From Methylobacteriaceae bacterium (GTDB taxonomy: Bacteria; Pseudomonadota; Alphaproteobacteria; Rhizobiales; Beijerinckiaceae), in contig CANEZL010000047.1 in the NCBI GenBank assembly GCA_947444195.1, positions 1 through 35,564 on the forward strand: 35,564 nt of DNA, read 5' to 3'. Of the stretch, positions 14,160 to 23,300 are shown piece by piece. The notes below the pieces were generated by a model. The model was given only the letters and a program-made list of their open reading frames with translations. It did not search any database and was not told the DNA's origin. The position numbers and the translations under genes were made by a program. Within the stretch, counting starts at the first letter, position 1. Each line of letters opens with the position of its first letter.

Positions 14160-14848
14160 TCTACCTGGTGCTCGGCGCGATCGTGATCGTGGTGGCGGTG
14201 CTCGTCCTGACGGACGGCAGCGCCAGCATCGGCGGGGTGATCGAGCCGGACCAGCTCGCCGGCCTCGCCTTCGGCGTCGGCACCCTGGTCCTCGTCACCG
14301 CCGGCTACTGGCGCCGCTTCGGCACCGGCCTCCGGGTGGACCTGCGCAACCTCGCCATCTGGCTCGCCCTCGGCCTCGCCTGCGTCGTCGGCTACAGCTA
14401 CCGGGACACGCTCCAGGGCGTCAGCTCGCGTCTCGCCGGCGACCTGAACCCCGGCAGCGCCGTCACCGGCCCCGGCGGCACCGTCACCATCACCCGGCGC
14501 CGCGACGGCGATTTCCGGGTCGAGGCGGAGGTGAACGGGCGCGTTCAGCCCTTCGTCTTCGACACGGGCGCCAGCGCCGTGGTGCTCACCGCCGAGAGCG
14601 CGGCGGCGCTGGGCATCCGCCCCGCGGAGAGCGAGTTCTCGGTGCGCGTCGCCACCGCCAACGGCACGGCCTTCGCCGCGCCCGCCTATCTCGACACGCT
14701 GAGCATCGGCCCGATCACCGAGCGGCGGGTGTCGGCCCTGGTGGCGCGCTCGGGCATGCTCACGCAGAACCTCCTCGGCCAGAGCTTCCTCAGCCGGCTG
14801 CCGGGCTACGAGGTCAGCGGCGACCGGCTGATCCTGCGCGGGCGCTGA
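14156..14848 (+). CDS. Membrane-anchored retropepsin-like aspartic protease (TIGR02281 type)
   Basis: 230 residues. Three hydrophobic segments (about 2-19, 36-55, 62-80) put the C-terminal domain in the periplasm. That domain (about 110-228) is a single-copy retroviral-type aspartic protease: FVFDTGASAVVLT holds the DTG active site, and later LLGQSFLSRLPGYE and ILRGR match the clan AA family. As a single DTG protein it should act as a dimer. ATG 14156 follows GGAGGCGGGAG. It is coupled to DUF1289. The substrate is unknown. Confidence 0.88.
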   Translation: MIYLVLGAIVIVVAVLVLTDGSASIGGVIEPDQLAGLAFGVGTLVLVTAGYWRRFGTGLRVDLRNLAIWLALGLACVVGYSYRDTLQGVSSRLAGDLNPGSAVTGPGGTVTITRRRDGDFRVEAEVNGRVQPFVFDTGASAVVLTAESAAALGIRPAESEFSVRVATANGTAFAAPAYLDTLSIGPITERRVSALVARSGMLTQNLLGQSFLSRLPGYEVSGDRLILRGR

Positions 14849-14962
14849 GGACAATCCCGCCCGATTCTCGCCCGCGCGGGCTGCACGGAGCGGGGATGCC
14901 TATATAAGGCGCCGGACCCCCGCGGGCGCCTGCCGGCCCGCGCGAACCGAGGAAGCCGTGCC

Positions 14963-15787
14963 ATGTCGCAGGTCGTGCAGTCCCGCCGCCTGAGGGCCGT
15001 GGATCTCGCCAAGCGTAAGGCGGAAGGCCGCAAGATCGTCGCGCTGACCGCCTACCACGCCCACACCGCGAGCATCCTCGACGCCTATTGCGACTTCATC
15101 CTCGTGGGCGATTCCCTGGGCATGGTGATGCACGGGATGGAATCGACCCTGCCCGTGACCCTGGAGATGATGATCCTCCAGGCGCAGGCGGTGATGCGCG
15201 GCACCAGCCGGGCGCTGGTGGTGGTGGACATGCCCTTCGGCTCCTACGAGGCGAGCCGCGAGCAGGCCTTCACCAGTGCCGCCCGCATCCTGAAGGAGAC
15301 GGGAGCCGGCGCGGTGAAGCTCGAGGGCGGCGCGCGCTTCGCCGAGACGGTGGCCTTCCTGACCCAGCGCGGCGTGCCGGTGATGGGCCATATCGGCCTC
15401 ACCCCGCAATCGATCAACACGATGGGCGGCTTCCGGGTGCAGGGGAAGGGGCCGGACGGCCAGCGCATCCTCCTGGAGGATGCCCGCGCGATCAGCGAGG
15501 CCGGCGCCTTCGCCATCGTGATGGAGGGCATCGTCGAGCCGGTGGCCCGCGCCATCGCCGGCGCCCCCGAGGTCACGGCCCCGACCATCGGCATCGGCGC
15601 CTCCTCCTTCTGCGACGGCCAGATCCTGGTGCTGGAGGACATGCTCGGACTCTCCGAGCGCACCCCGAAATTCGTGAAGCAGTTCGGGTCGCTGCGCGCC
15701 CATATCGAGGGCGCGGTGAAGACCTACGCCGAGGAGGTCCAGGCCGGGCGCTTCCCCGAGGACGCGCATACCTACGCGGAGCGGTAG
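14963..15787 (+). CDS. panB: 3-methyl-2-oxobutanoate hydroxymethyltransferase
   Basis: PanB adds a hydroxymethyl group from methylene-tetrahydrofolate to alpha-ketoisovalerate to give ketopantoate, the first step to pantothenate and CoA. The 274 residues carry the family motifs LTAYHAHTASILD (29-41), VGDSLGMVMHG (49-59, metal Asp), VDMPFGSYE, KLEGG, GHIGLTPQ, VMEGIVEPVA (catalytic Glu) and TIGIGAS. ATG 14963 lies after GAGGAAGCCGTGCC. A TATATAAGG stretch at 14901-14909 could be its -10, although no good -35 stands 17 bases before it. panC is not adjacent. Confidence 0.95.
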   Translation: MSQVVQSRRLRAVDLAKRKAEGRKIVALTAYHAHTASILDAYCDFILVGDSLGMVMHGMESTLPVTLEMMILQAQAVMRGTSRALVVVDMPFGSYEASREQAFTSAARILKETGAGAVKLEGGARFAETVAFLTQRGVPVMGHIGLTPQSINTMGGFRVQGKGPDGQRILLEDARAISEAGAFAIVMEGIVEPVARAIAGAPEVTAPTIGIGASSFCDGQILVLEDMLGLSERTPKFVKQFGSLRAHIEGAVKTYAEEVQAGRFPEDAHTYAER

Positions 15788-15896
15788 CGCCCGATCACGG
15801 CACGCGCCGAAACACCGGCGGCCTCGACCCACCGGTTGGGCGCGAGGTCGCTCCTTTCCGCGCTCGAGTTTGTCGAATCGGACTTGCTAGATCTGT

Positions 15897-15986
15897 TGGC
15901 GGAGAGGGGGGGATTCGAACCCCCGATGGGCTTGCACCCATGCCGCATTTCGAGTGCGGTGCATTCAACCGCTCTGCCACCTCTCC
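15897..15986 (-). tRNA. tRNA-Ser (anticodon CGA)
   Basis: The minus strand begins GGAGAGGTGGCAGAGCGGTT. The 7-pair acceptor stem is 15980-15986 with 15901-15907, the discriminator G is at 15900 and an encoded CCA is at 15899-15897. The anticodon loop CTCGAAA sits on a CCGCA/TGCGG stem, with CGA at 15952-15950 reading UCG. A long variable arm (class II, as expected for Ser) and the T-loop GTTCGAAT are present. UCG is a frequent Ser codon in such GC-rich genomes. Confidence 0.97.
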
Positions 15987-16088
15987 GCGAGGTGTCTCGA
16001 TGAGACGGGCGTTGCCGTAGCACGGCTCGTCGGGCTTCCACAAGCGGGATCTTGGTCCCGCCCGTGGTCCCGGTCCCGGCGTCGTGCC

Positions 16089-17921
16089 TCAGGGGGTGGG
16101 GCGGGCGGCCAGGGCGGCCGTCACCGTTCGGGCGAAGGCCACCGGGTCGCGCGGGGTGTCGCCGTCCTGGATGCGGGCGAGATCGAGGAGGGTGCCGGCC
16201 GCGGGAGGCACCGCCTCGGCGGGGCCCTCGGCCAGCGCGCGGATCAGCGGGTGGCGCGGGTTGATCTCCAGCACCGGCTGGCCGCCGCCGCCGCGGCCGG
16301 CCCGGCGGAGCAGGCGCTGCATCTGGAGGTCGGGCCCGGTGCCCGCCGACAGCACCACCGCGCTGTCCACGAGCCGGTCGGTGGCGCGCACGTCGGAGAC
16401 GTCCCCGCCGAGCGCGTCCTTGAGGGCGGCGATCAGGCCGTCGAGGCCGGCCGGCGGCTCGGCCGCCGCATCGCCCGCGGGGGCGAACCGCGAGAGATCG
16501 AGGTTGCCCTGCGTGATCGAGCGCAGGGGCTTGTCGGCGAAGCGCCCGAACGCGTTGGGCCAGAACGCGTCCACGTGGTCGGAGAGCAGGAGCACCTCCA
16601 GGCCGCGGGCGCGGAAGCCTTCGAGCTGGGGCGAGTTGGCGAGCGCCTCGGCATCATCGGCCACGAGGTAGTAGATCGCCTCCTGCCCGTCCCTCATCCG
16701 GGCGACGTAGTCGGCAAAGCTTGTCCAGCCCTCGGCGCCCGAGGAGCGGAAGCGCAGCAGCGGCGCGATCTCGTCCCGGCGCTCGTGGTCCTCGTAGAGG
16801 CCCTCCTTGAGCACCGGGCCGAAATTCTCCCAGAAGGTCCGGTAATCGGCCTCGTCCTTGGCGCGGCTCGCGAGTTCGGAGAGCACGCGGCCGGTGACCG
16901 CGCGGCGGATGCGGGCGAGCGCCGGGGTCGATTGCAGCATCTCGCGGGAGACGTTGAGGGGCAGGTCCTCGGTGTCGACCACGCCCTGGACGAAGCGCAG
17001 CCAGGAGGGCAGCAACTCGGCCTCGTCGGTGATGAACATGCGCCGCACGTGCAGGCGCACCTTGCTCTGGCGCTCGTTCTCGAGGGCCTGGAACGGCTTC
17101 ATGCCGGGCACGAAGAGCAGGGCCGAGAATTCGAGCTGGCCTTCCGCGCGCCAGTGCAGGGTCGCCCAGGGCTTGTCGAAGTTCATGCCGACCGAGCGGT
17201 AGAATTCCTCGTACTGCTCCGGCGTGATCTCGGCCCTCGGCTTGCGCCACAGGGCCGTGCCCTGGTTGGCCGCCTCGTCCTTGCCGTCCCGCACGATGGC
17301 GATCGGCACGGTGATGAAATCGGCCCATTTGCGCACGAGGTGATCGAGCCGGTAGGGCTCCAGGTACTCGCCGGCATCCTCCTTCAGCTGGAGGACGATG
17401 TCGGTGCCGGCCTCCGCGCGCTCGGCCCGCTCCAGGGTGTAGCTGCCCTGGCCGTCGGACGCCCAGGTCCAGGCCTCGTCGGCTCCGGCCCGGCGGGAGG
17501 TGACGGTGACGCGGTCGGCGACCATGAAGGCCGCGTAGAAGCCGACGCCGAACTGGCCGATCAGGCTCGGCCGGTCGGCGGCCTCGGCCTTCTCCAGGCT
17601 CTGGGAGAAGGCGCGGGTGCCCGAGCGCGCGATGGTGCCGAGGTTCTGGGCCAGATCCTCCTTGGCCATGCCGATGCCGGCATCGGACACGGTGAGGGTG
17701 CGGGCCTCCTTGTCGGGTCGGATCCGGACCTTGGCGTCCGGCGGCAGGGCCGAGCCCGCCGCGGTGAGGGCCTCGAAGCGGCGCCGGTCCATCGCGTCGG
17801 CGGCGTTGGCGACGAGCTCGCGCAGGAAGATCTCGCGGTCCGAATAGAGGGCATGGACGACGAGATCGAGAAGGCGCCCGACCTCGGCCCCGAATTCGTG
17901 TCGCTCCACCGTCTCGCTCAC
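16089..17921 (-). CDS. htpG: Molecular chaperone HtpG (Hsp90)
   Basis: Cytosolic ATP-dependent chaperone. The 610 residues show the Hsp90 N-terminal GHKL ATPase: REIFLRELVANAADAMDRRR (about 30-49, catalytic Glu), VSDAGIGMAKEDL and GQFGVGFYAAFMVAD. The middle domain carries ALLFVPGMKPFQ and RRMFITDEAELLPSWLRFVQ, then GVVDTEDLPLNVSRE; the C-terminal dimer domain ends near NPRHPLIRAL. It starts at GTG 17921 with GGAGG 7 bases before it. A heat-shock-type promoter candidate lies 73-100 bp upstream. Confidence 0.95.
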   Translation of the reverse strand: MSETVERHEFGAEVGRLLDLVVHALYSDREIFLRELVANAADAMDRRRFEALTAAGSALPPDAKVRIRPDKEARTLTVSDAGIGMAKEDLAQNLGTIARSGTRAFSQSLEKAEAADRPSLIGQFGVGFYAAFMVADRVTVTSRRAGADEAWTWASDGQGSYTLERAERAEAGTDIVLQLKEDAGEYLEPYRLDHLVRKWADFITVPIAIVRDGKDEAANQGTALWRKPRAEITPEQYEEFYRSVGMNFDKPWATLHWRAEGQLEFSALLFVPGMKPFQALENERQSKVRLHVRRMFITDEAELLPSWLRFVQGVVDTEDLPLNVSREMLQSTPALARIRRAVTGRVLSELASRAKDEADYRTFWENFGPVLKEGLYEDHERRDEIAPLLRFRSSGAEGWTSFADYVARMRDGQEAIYYLVADDAEALANSPQLEGFRARGLEVLLLSDHVDAFWPNAFGRFADKPLRSITQGNLDLSRFAPAGDAAAEPPAGLDGLIAALKDALGGDVSDVRATDRLVDSAVVLSAGTGPDLQMQRLLRRAGRGGGGQPVLEINPRHPLIRALAEGPAEAVPPAAGTLLDLARIQDGDTPRDPVAFARTVTAALAARPTP

Positions 17922-18297
17922 CGCAACGCCTCCGCCGGTTCCGCGCCGCCCACGGAACCGGGGTCCCGCGGGCGGCCATCCAAAAGCGCTGGCGATATGC
18001 CGTCGCTCAGCGGCAAATTCAATGCGGGCTCCGAGCCCTCGCCGGCGGAGCGGGCGCCGGTCCGGCGGGCTGCGCGGGGAGGGCGGGCCCGCGGGGCTGC
18101 CTTGAGGCTCCGGCGTGCCCCGTCACACGCAGGGCGTGCACGACGGCGTTCCGGGCCTTGATCCGCGCGGCAAGTGCGGCCAAGGCTGTATCCCGTCGTC
18201 GGGCACGCCGCCGCGTGCCGGAAAACCGGTTCGTTCCCAGCATGTTCGCCGCGAAACATCTCGTGCGCTGCCGCGTCCCGGACGGGGAGGGCGGTCG
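17922..18297. other. Intergenic space between htpG and the cyclase gene
   Basis: 376 bp between divergent genes. Apart from the htpG promoter candidate and a CCGGAAAACCGGTTCG stretch (about 18217-18232) I see no gene. Open frames here lack ribosome-binding sites and conserved residues. The cyclase promoter was not recognised. Confidence 0.5.
17994..18022 (-). promoter_or_regulatory. Candidate RpoH-type promoter of htpG
   Basis: On the minus strand TTGAAT (complement of 18017-18022) and CATATC (complement of 17994-17999) are 17 bases apart, resembling the alphaproteobacterial sigma-32 pattern CTTGA-N17-CyTAT. htpG is a usual sigma-32 target. This is a pattern match by eye only. Confidence 0.4.
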
Positions 18298-19752
18298 ATG
18301 AAGCGGACGATCGCCGCGATCCTGGCCGCGGACGTGGCCGGCTACTCGCGGCTCATGGCCCAGGACGAGGAGGATACGCTCCGCCGCCTAGCCGCCGCCA
18401 AGGCGGTGTTCCGCGAGCACGTGGCCGCCTTCCGCGGCCGCGTCTTCAACACCGCGGGCGACGCGATCCTGGCGGAGTTCCCGAGCGGGGTGGAGGCCCT
18501 GCGGGCGGGCATCGCCATCCAGACCGACCTCGACGCCCTGGACGGGGCCGATCCCCCCGGACGGCGGGTCCGATTCCGCATGGGCCTCACCATCGGCGAC
18601 GTTGTGGAGGTCGACGGCGACCTCCTCGGCGACGGCGTCAACATCGCCGCCCGCCTGGAGGGCTTGGCCGAGCCCGGCGGCATCTGCCTCTCGCGCAGCC
18701 TGCACGAGGCGGTCTCGGGCAAGGTGCAGGCGAACTTCCGGGATATCGGGCCCCAGCGCCTGAAGAACATTCCCCGGCCGGTCCACGCTTTCCGGGTGAC
18801 GCCGACGGAGCGCGCCGACGCGCCGGTGGCCCGCTCGCGGCGGGCGGTCGTCCTGCGCTGGGGCGGCGCGGCGGCGATCGGCCTGCTCGCCGCGGGGCTC
18901 GGCGGCGTCTTCCTCCTGCGGCCGGAATGGATCCGGCCGGCCGCCACGCCGGTGGCCGGCGCCCGGGACGATCTCATCGCGGTGAGCGTCGCGCGGGTGC
19001 GGCAGGCCTGCTTCCAGGATCAGGTCCTGCTCGCGGGCCTCGTCATGCCGCGCCGCCTGCTGGAGGTGCGGCCCGACCGGGAGGGGCTGCAGGTCCTGCA
19101 GGTCCAGGCCGAGCCCCTCGACACGGTGCGCGCCAACCAGGTGCTGGCCCGCCTCGGGCGGCCCGGCGAGCCCGATTCCGCCGCGACCGTCCTGCGCAGC
19201 CCCGTGGACGGGGTCGTGGTCCGCAGCGCCGCCGCGGCCGGGATGCCTGCCTCGGCGCGGGGGCCCGCCCTGTTCGAGATCGCCGCCGACGGCGCCTTCG
19301 ACCTGGAGGCGGAGGCGCCCCTCTCCGCGCTCGGCCGGCTCGCGGCGGGGCAGGGCGTCGGGGTGACGCCCCTCGGCGGCGGCACGCGGCCGGGCCGGGT
19401 GCAGCGGGTCGCGAGCGCCATCGATCCGGCCACGCAGCTCGGACAGGTGCGCATCCAGCTCGCCAGCGGCGAGGGCCTGCGGCCGGGCCAGTCCGCCAGC
19501 GGGGTGGTGCGCGTCGCCGAGCGCTGCGGTCTCGCCGCACCCTACGCGGCGGTGACGCGGGAGGCGGAGGGGCCGGTGGTCTACCTCGCCAATTCCGGAC
19601 GGATCGAGGCGCGTCCCGTCACCACGGGTCTCGCCTCCGCCGACGAGATCGAGATCCGCGAGGGGCTGGACGCCCGCGACACCATCGTCCTGAAGGCGGC
19701 CTCCTTCCTGCGCGAGGGCGACCGGATCCAGCCCGTGCCGGTCACCCGCTGA
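18298..19752 (+). CDS. Class III adenylate/guanylate cyclase fused to an efflux-adaptor-like domain
   Basis: 484 residues. Residues 1-167 form a class III nucleotide cyclase: metal-binding D12 (LAADVAGYSRLM) and D53 (NTAGDAILAEF), with transition-state residues N113 and R117 (NIAARLEGLAEPG). The usual Lys before this GD motif is replaced by Asn (N49), so adenine versus guanine preference is uncertain. One membrane helix follows at about 187-205. The periplasmic part (about 225-484) resembles RND/HlyD membrane-fusion proteins: split lipoyl-like halves (EVRPDREGLQVLQV ... LRSPVDGVVVRSA), a beta-barrel (DLEAEAPLSALGRLAAGQGV) and a membrane-proximal domain (GPVVYLANSGRIEARPVTTG), but no long coiled-coil hairpin. 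ATG 18298 follows GGGGAGGG. No pump or channel gene is adjacent. Confidence 0.88.
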   Translation: MKRTIAAILAADVAGYSRLMAQDEEDTLRRLAAAKAVFREHVAAFRGRVFNTAGDAILAEFPSGVEALRAGIAIQTDLDALDGADPPGRRVRFRMGLTIGDVVEVDGDLLGDGVNIAARLEGLAEPGGICLSRSLHEAVSGKVQANFRDIGPQRLKNIPRPVHAFRVTPTERADAPVARSRRAVVLRWGGAAAIGLLAAGLGGVFLLRPEWIRPAATPVAGARDDLIAVSVARVRQACFQDQVLLAGLVMPRRLLEVRPDREGLQVLQVQAEPLDTVRANQVLARLGRPGEPDSAATVLRSPVDGVVVRSAAAAGMPASARGPALFEIAADGAFDLEAEAPLSALGRLAAGQGVGVTPLGGGTRPGRVQRVASAIDPATQLGQVRIQLASGEGLRPGQSASGVVRVAERCGLAAPYAAVTREAEGPVVYLANSGRIEARPVTTGLASADEIEIREGLDARDTIVLKAASFLREGDRIQPVPVTR

Positions 19753-19758
19753 GGCGGG

Positions 19759-20196
19759 TCAGGCCGCCACGAGGAGGGCCATCCCGGCGATCCCCGAGAG
19801 GACGAGGCGCAGGTGCCCGAGCCAGCGCGGCACCAGCCCGCGCCGCGGCAGGTCCTGATCGACGAGGCCCCAGGCGAGGACGAGGACGCCCAGGACCCTG
19901 AGGTCCCAGGGAGCGGGTGCCGCCAGGGCCGCCCAGGCGACGAGGGACGGCACGATGGCCACGAGATAGTCGCCGTTGCCGGCGTTGCGGGCCGCCGCCG
20001 CCCCCCAGCGGATGCCGCCGAGGAACGAGGCGATCACGGCGCCGTAGGCGGAGAGGATGGTGCGCGGGGCGAGGCCCAGGGTGCCGAGCCCCCCGTCGCT
20101 GCCCGAGACCGCGAGCGCCGCGAAGCCGAGGAAGGGGATGAGGCCCGCGATCCCGAGGAGGATGGCGCCCATCGGCATCGGGTTCAGGCGCGCCAT
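19759..20196 (-). CDS. DUF3429 membrane protein
   Basis: 145 residues, almost wholly hydrophobic, with five likely membrane helices (about 10-30, 44-60, 75-93, 98-113 and 127-144). The ILSAYGAVIASFLGGIRWGA segment is the typical DUF3429 signature. The family's function is unknown. Its stop lies 6 bases from the stop of the convergent cyclase gene. ATG 20196 follows CGGAGG. Confidence 0.85.
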   Translation of the reverse strand: MARLNPMPMGAILLGIAGLIPFLGFAALAVSGSDGGLGTLGLAPRTILSAYGAVIASFLGGIRWGAAAARNAGNGDYLVAIVPSLVAWAALAAPAPWDLRVLGVLVLAWGLVDQDLPRRGLVPRWLGHLRLVLSGIAGMALLVAA

Positions 20197-20350
20197 GCGA
20201 CCTCCGGCTCACGGATCGGCCCGCGGACATCGCGGCGCCGACGTTCAAGGACGCGGCCGCCGTGGCCCCGCGCCCGTCCGGGCGCGGAGGCGGGCCGCCC
20301 GGCGACCATAGAGCATTTCCGCGCCCGTCGGCGGCCGATCCGCGCGCGGA

Positions 20351-23300
20351 TCAGACCTTCTTGTCGCGGCCCGTGGGGACGAAGGCGTTCGGGCTCGGGC
20401 TCGGCGCACCGAGCAGCGTCACCGCCGCGGGGGGCTCCGCGAGGGAGGGCGCGTCGTTGACGGCCGGGTCGAGCTTGCGCGGCTTGAACGCCCCGGCGAT
20501 GCTGCGGGCGCTGGCGAGGTCGGCGGGGCTGAGCTTGCCCGCCACCTCGTCGCGCTTCTTGCCGGCATCCTCGTCGCCCTGCGCGGCGGCGGCGGAGAAC
20601 CAGGCGTAGGACTGGACGAGATCCTGCCCGACGCCGAGGCCGCGGGCGTAGAGCACGCCGAGATTGTACTGGCTGTCGCGCACCCCGTGCTCGGCGCCCT
20701 GCCGGAACCAGGAGGCGGCCGAGGCATAGTCCGGCTTGCCCGTGGGCGTGGGGTTCTCGGCGTAGATCACGGCGAGGTTGTGCATGGAGCGGGCATGGCC
20801 CTGCTCGGCCGCGCGCCCGTACCAGAGCTTGGCCGGCGTCAGGTCCCGGACCAGGCCGGCGCCCTTCTCGTACTGTCCGGCGAGCTTGTACTGGGCCGGG
20901 GCGAAGCCGGCGGCGGCGAGCTTCTCGTAGAGCTTGGCCGAGAGGGCGAGGTCCCGCGGCATGCCCCGCCCGTCGGCGGCGCGCATGGCGAGGTCCCAGA
21001 TCGCGGTGCCGTCCCCGTCGAGGGCCTGCTGCTTGAGCTTGGCCATGGCCGCCGGTACGGCGGCGAGGTCGCCGTTGAGGCTCGCCATGGAGGTGACCTG
21101 CGGCACGCCGCTGCGCGGGCGGGCGGCGGAGGGATTGGCCGGGATGGCCTGGGTCGTCTGCGGGTCCGGCACGGCCTTGCCGGTCTCGGGCTTGCCCGCC
21201 TCCGCCTTCGAGCCCTCGGTCCTCGATCCCTCGATCTTGGAGCCCTCGATCTTGGAGCCCTCGACCTTCGCCCCCGCGACCTGCTCGGGCGCGCGGCCGG
21301 CTTCCGGGCGCGCCGGACCGGCGGCCACGATCGGCGCGGCGGCGTTCTCCTCCGCCGTGTGCATGGTGATGGCCTGGAGCGCGCCGAGGGCGAGCACGAT
21401 GGCGGCGAGCCCGAGGAGGAGCGGGCGGCGGCGGCGGTCGATCTCGGCGCGCAGGCGGGCGAGGCGGCCCTCGGGCGTGGGCGCGGCGGCCCGGGCGGAG
21501 CGGGCGCCGGGACGGATCTCGTCCCGCTCGGCCGTGGCCTCGGTGGCGAGCTCGGCCTGGGCCGCCTGGGCGGCCCGGCGGGCGGCGGCGATGAAGCTCG
21601 ACTTGATGTCGGCGGCGTTCTCGCCGGCTTCCGCGGGCTCGGCCTCGCCGCTCTGGAGACCCCGCTCCGGGGCGGGCCGCTCGCGGGCGGCGTCACGGCC
21701 GGGGCGGGCCGCGCCCGGCTCCAGGAGCTCCTCGGACGTCCGGCTGAGGGGGGCTTCCTTCGACGGGGCCTTGGCCTTCCCCTGGGGCGCCGCCGGCCGG
21801 CGGGGCTGGAGCGGGCGCGGGGCCTCGGCCGCCGAGGCCATGAGCTGCTCGGCGAGGGAGGGGACGGGGCCGCCGAGGCCCGGCTGCGCCGCGAGCCCGC
21901 CCTCGGCGGCGTCGAGGCGCGTCATCAGGCGGTCGAGGGCGGTCTGCACGCCGTCGAGCATGGTGCCGAGGCGCTGGTCGGAGGCGGTCTGCCGGGCCTG
22001 GAGATCGGCGAGGCCCGCGCGCAGGAGGCCGATCTCGCCGCGGTCCTCGGCGCGCGGCTCTGCGGCGCTCGCCGCCACCGCCTTGCGCGCCGCCCGCTCC
22101 AGGGCCGCCTCGTCGGGGGCCGATTCGCGCAGGGCCGTGACCTGCTGCAGCAGGTCGCCCATGGTCTGTTCGAGGCTCGCCAGCGTCGGGTCGCTGCTGC
22201 GCGAATCGATCCGGTCGGTGAGGCTCACGAGCTGGCGCTCCAGCGCGTCGAGCCCGTCCGAGCCCGGCCGCGCGCCGACCCGCTCGACCTTCTCCACCAG
22301 CGTATTGAGCATGGCGTGGATCGAGGCCACGTCGCCCCCCGGCAGGGACGCCGCGCGCACGACGGTGCCGTCCGCGTCGGTCTGGGCGCCCGCCTCGGCG
22401 ACGGCGCGGCCGCTGGCCTGCTCGACCTTGTGGGCGAGGGCGTCGATGCGGCCGATGATGGCGCGGGAGGCGGCCTGATCGGCGTGGCCCGCATGGGCCT
22501 GGAAGGCGTCGAGCTTCGCGGTCATCGCCCGCACCTCGTCGACGAGGGCGTCGGAGGCCGGCGGCATCTGGAGCTGCGCGATCTGCGTGCTGATCGCCTG
22601 GAGGCCGGTGGCGAGGCTCTGGATGCGCTCCGGGCCGGCGAGTGCTGCGATCAGGTTGCGGATCTCGTCGAGTTCCCGCGAGAGGCCGGCGAGGGCGCTC
22701 GCCTCGGGGGCGTCCACGGGCCGCGCGGCGACGCTCTCGATGCGCTCGGCGAGGTGCTCCACCTCGCGGCTCACCCGGGCATGGACGTTGTCGGAGACCT
22801 CGCCCGCGAGGCGCTCGATCTGCGTGCGGATCTCGGCGATGGGCTCGGCGATCGCCGCGAAATCCGCCGAGGGCTCGGCCCGCTCGACGCCGGTGGCGAG
22901 CGAGATCATCGCCTGTTCCAGGGCGCCGACGTCCCGGCTCGTGGCCAGCGCGCCGATCGATTCGCGCAGGCGCATCGCCTCGTGGCGCAGTTCCGACACC
23001 GCCGTGGCGGTCTCGGCCATCACGTCCTCGTGCAGGCCCGCATCGAGCCGGCGCGCGAGGTCGCGGCGCAGATCGGCCACGACGTTGGCGTCCGAGGCGG
23101 CGGGGTTGCCGATCTCGCGCTGGCGCAGGCGGATCTCCTGCACCGCGTCGCGGATCTCGCTGGCGGCCGCGCGTCCGCGCCGGGCATAGGGCCGCGCCGA
23201 GGCGAACTGGTCGCCGAGTTCCGACATCCGGCGCTCGATGTCGCCGAGGCGCTCGCTCACCGCGCGGGCGGGCTGGGCGCCGCTCTCCAGGGCGCGCACG

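Noticed and set aside
15897..15986. tRNA-Ser as a second integration site
   Set aside because: No integrase or partial tRNA copy lies near; flanks are ordinary panB and htpG.
17918..18259. Minus-strand gene between htpG and the cyclase gene
   Set aside because: It has no ribosome-binding site, a low-complexity Ala/Arg/Gly product, and overlaps the htpG promoter area.
19020..19740. A separate efflux adaptor gene within the cyclase frame
   Set aside because: No start codon with a ribosome-binding site precedes the adaptor-like part, and the frame is continuous from the cyclase through the membrane helix.
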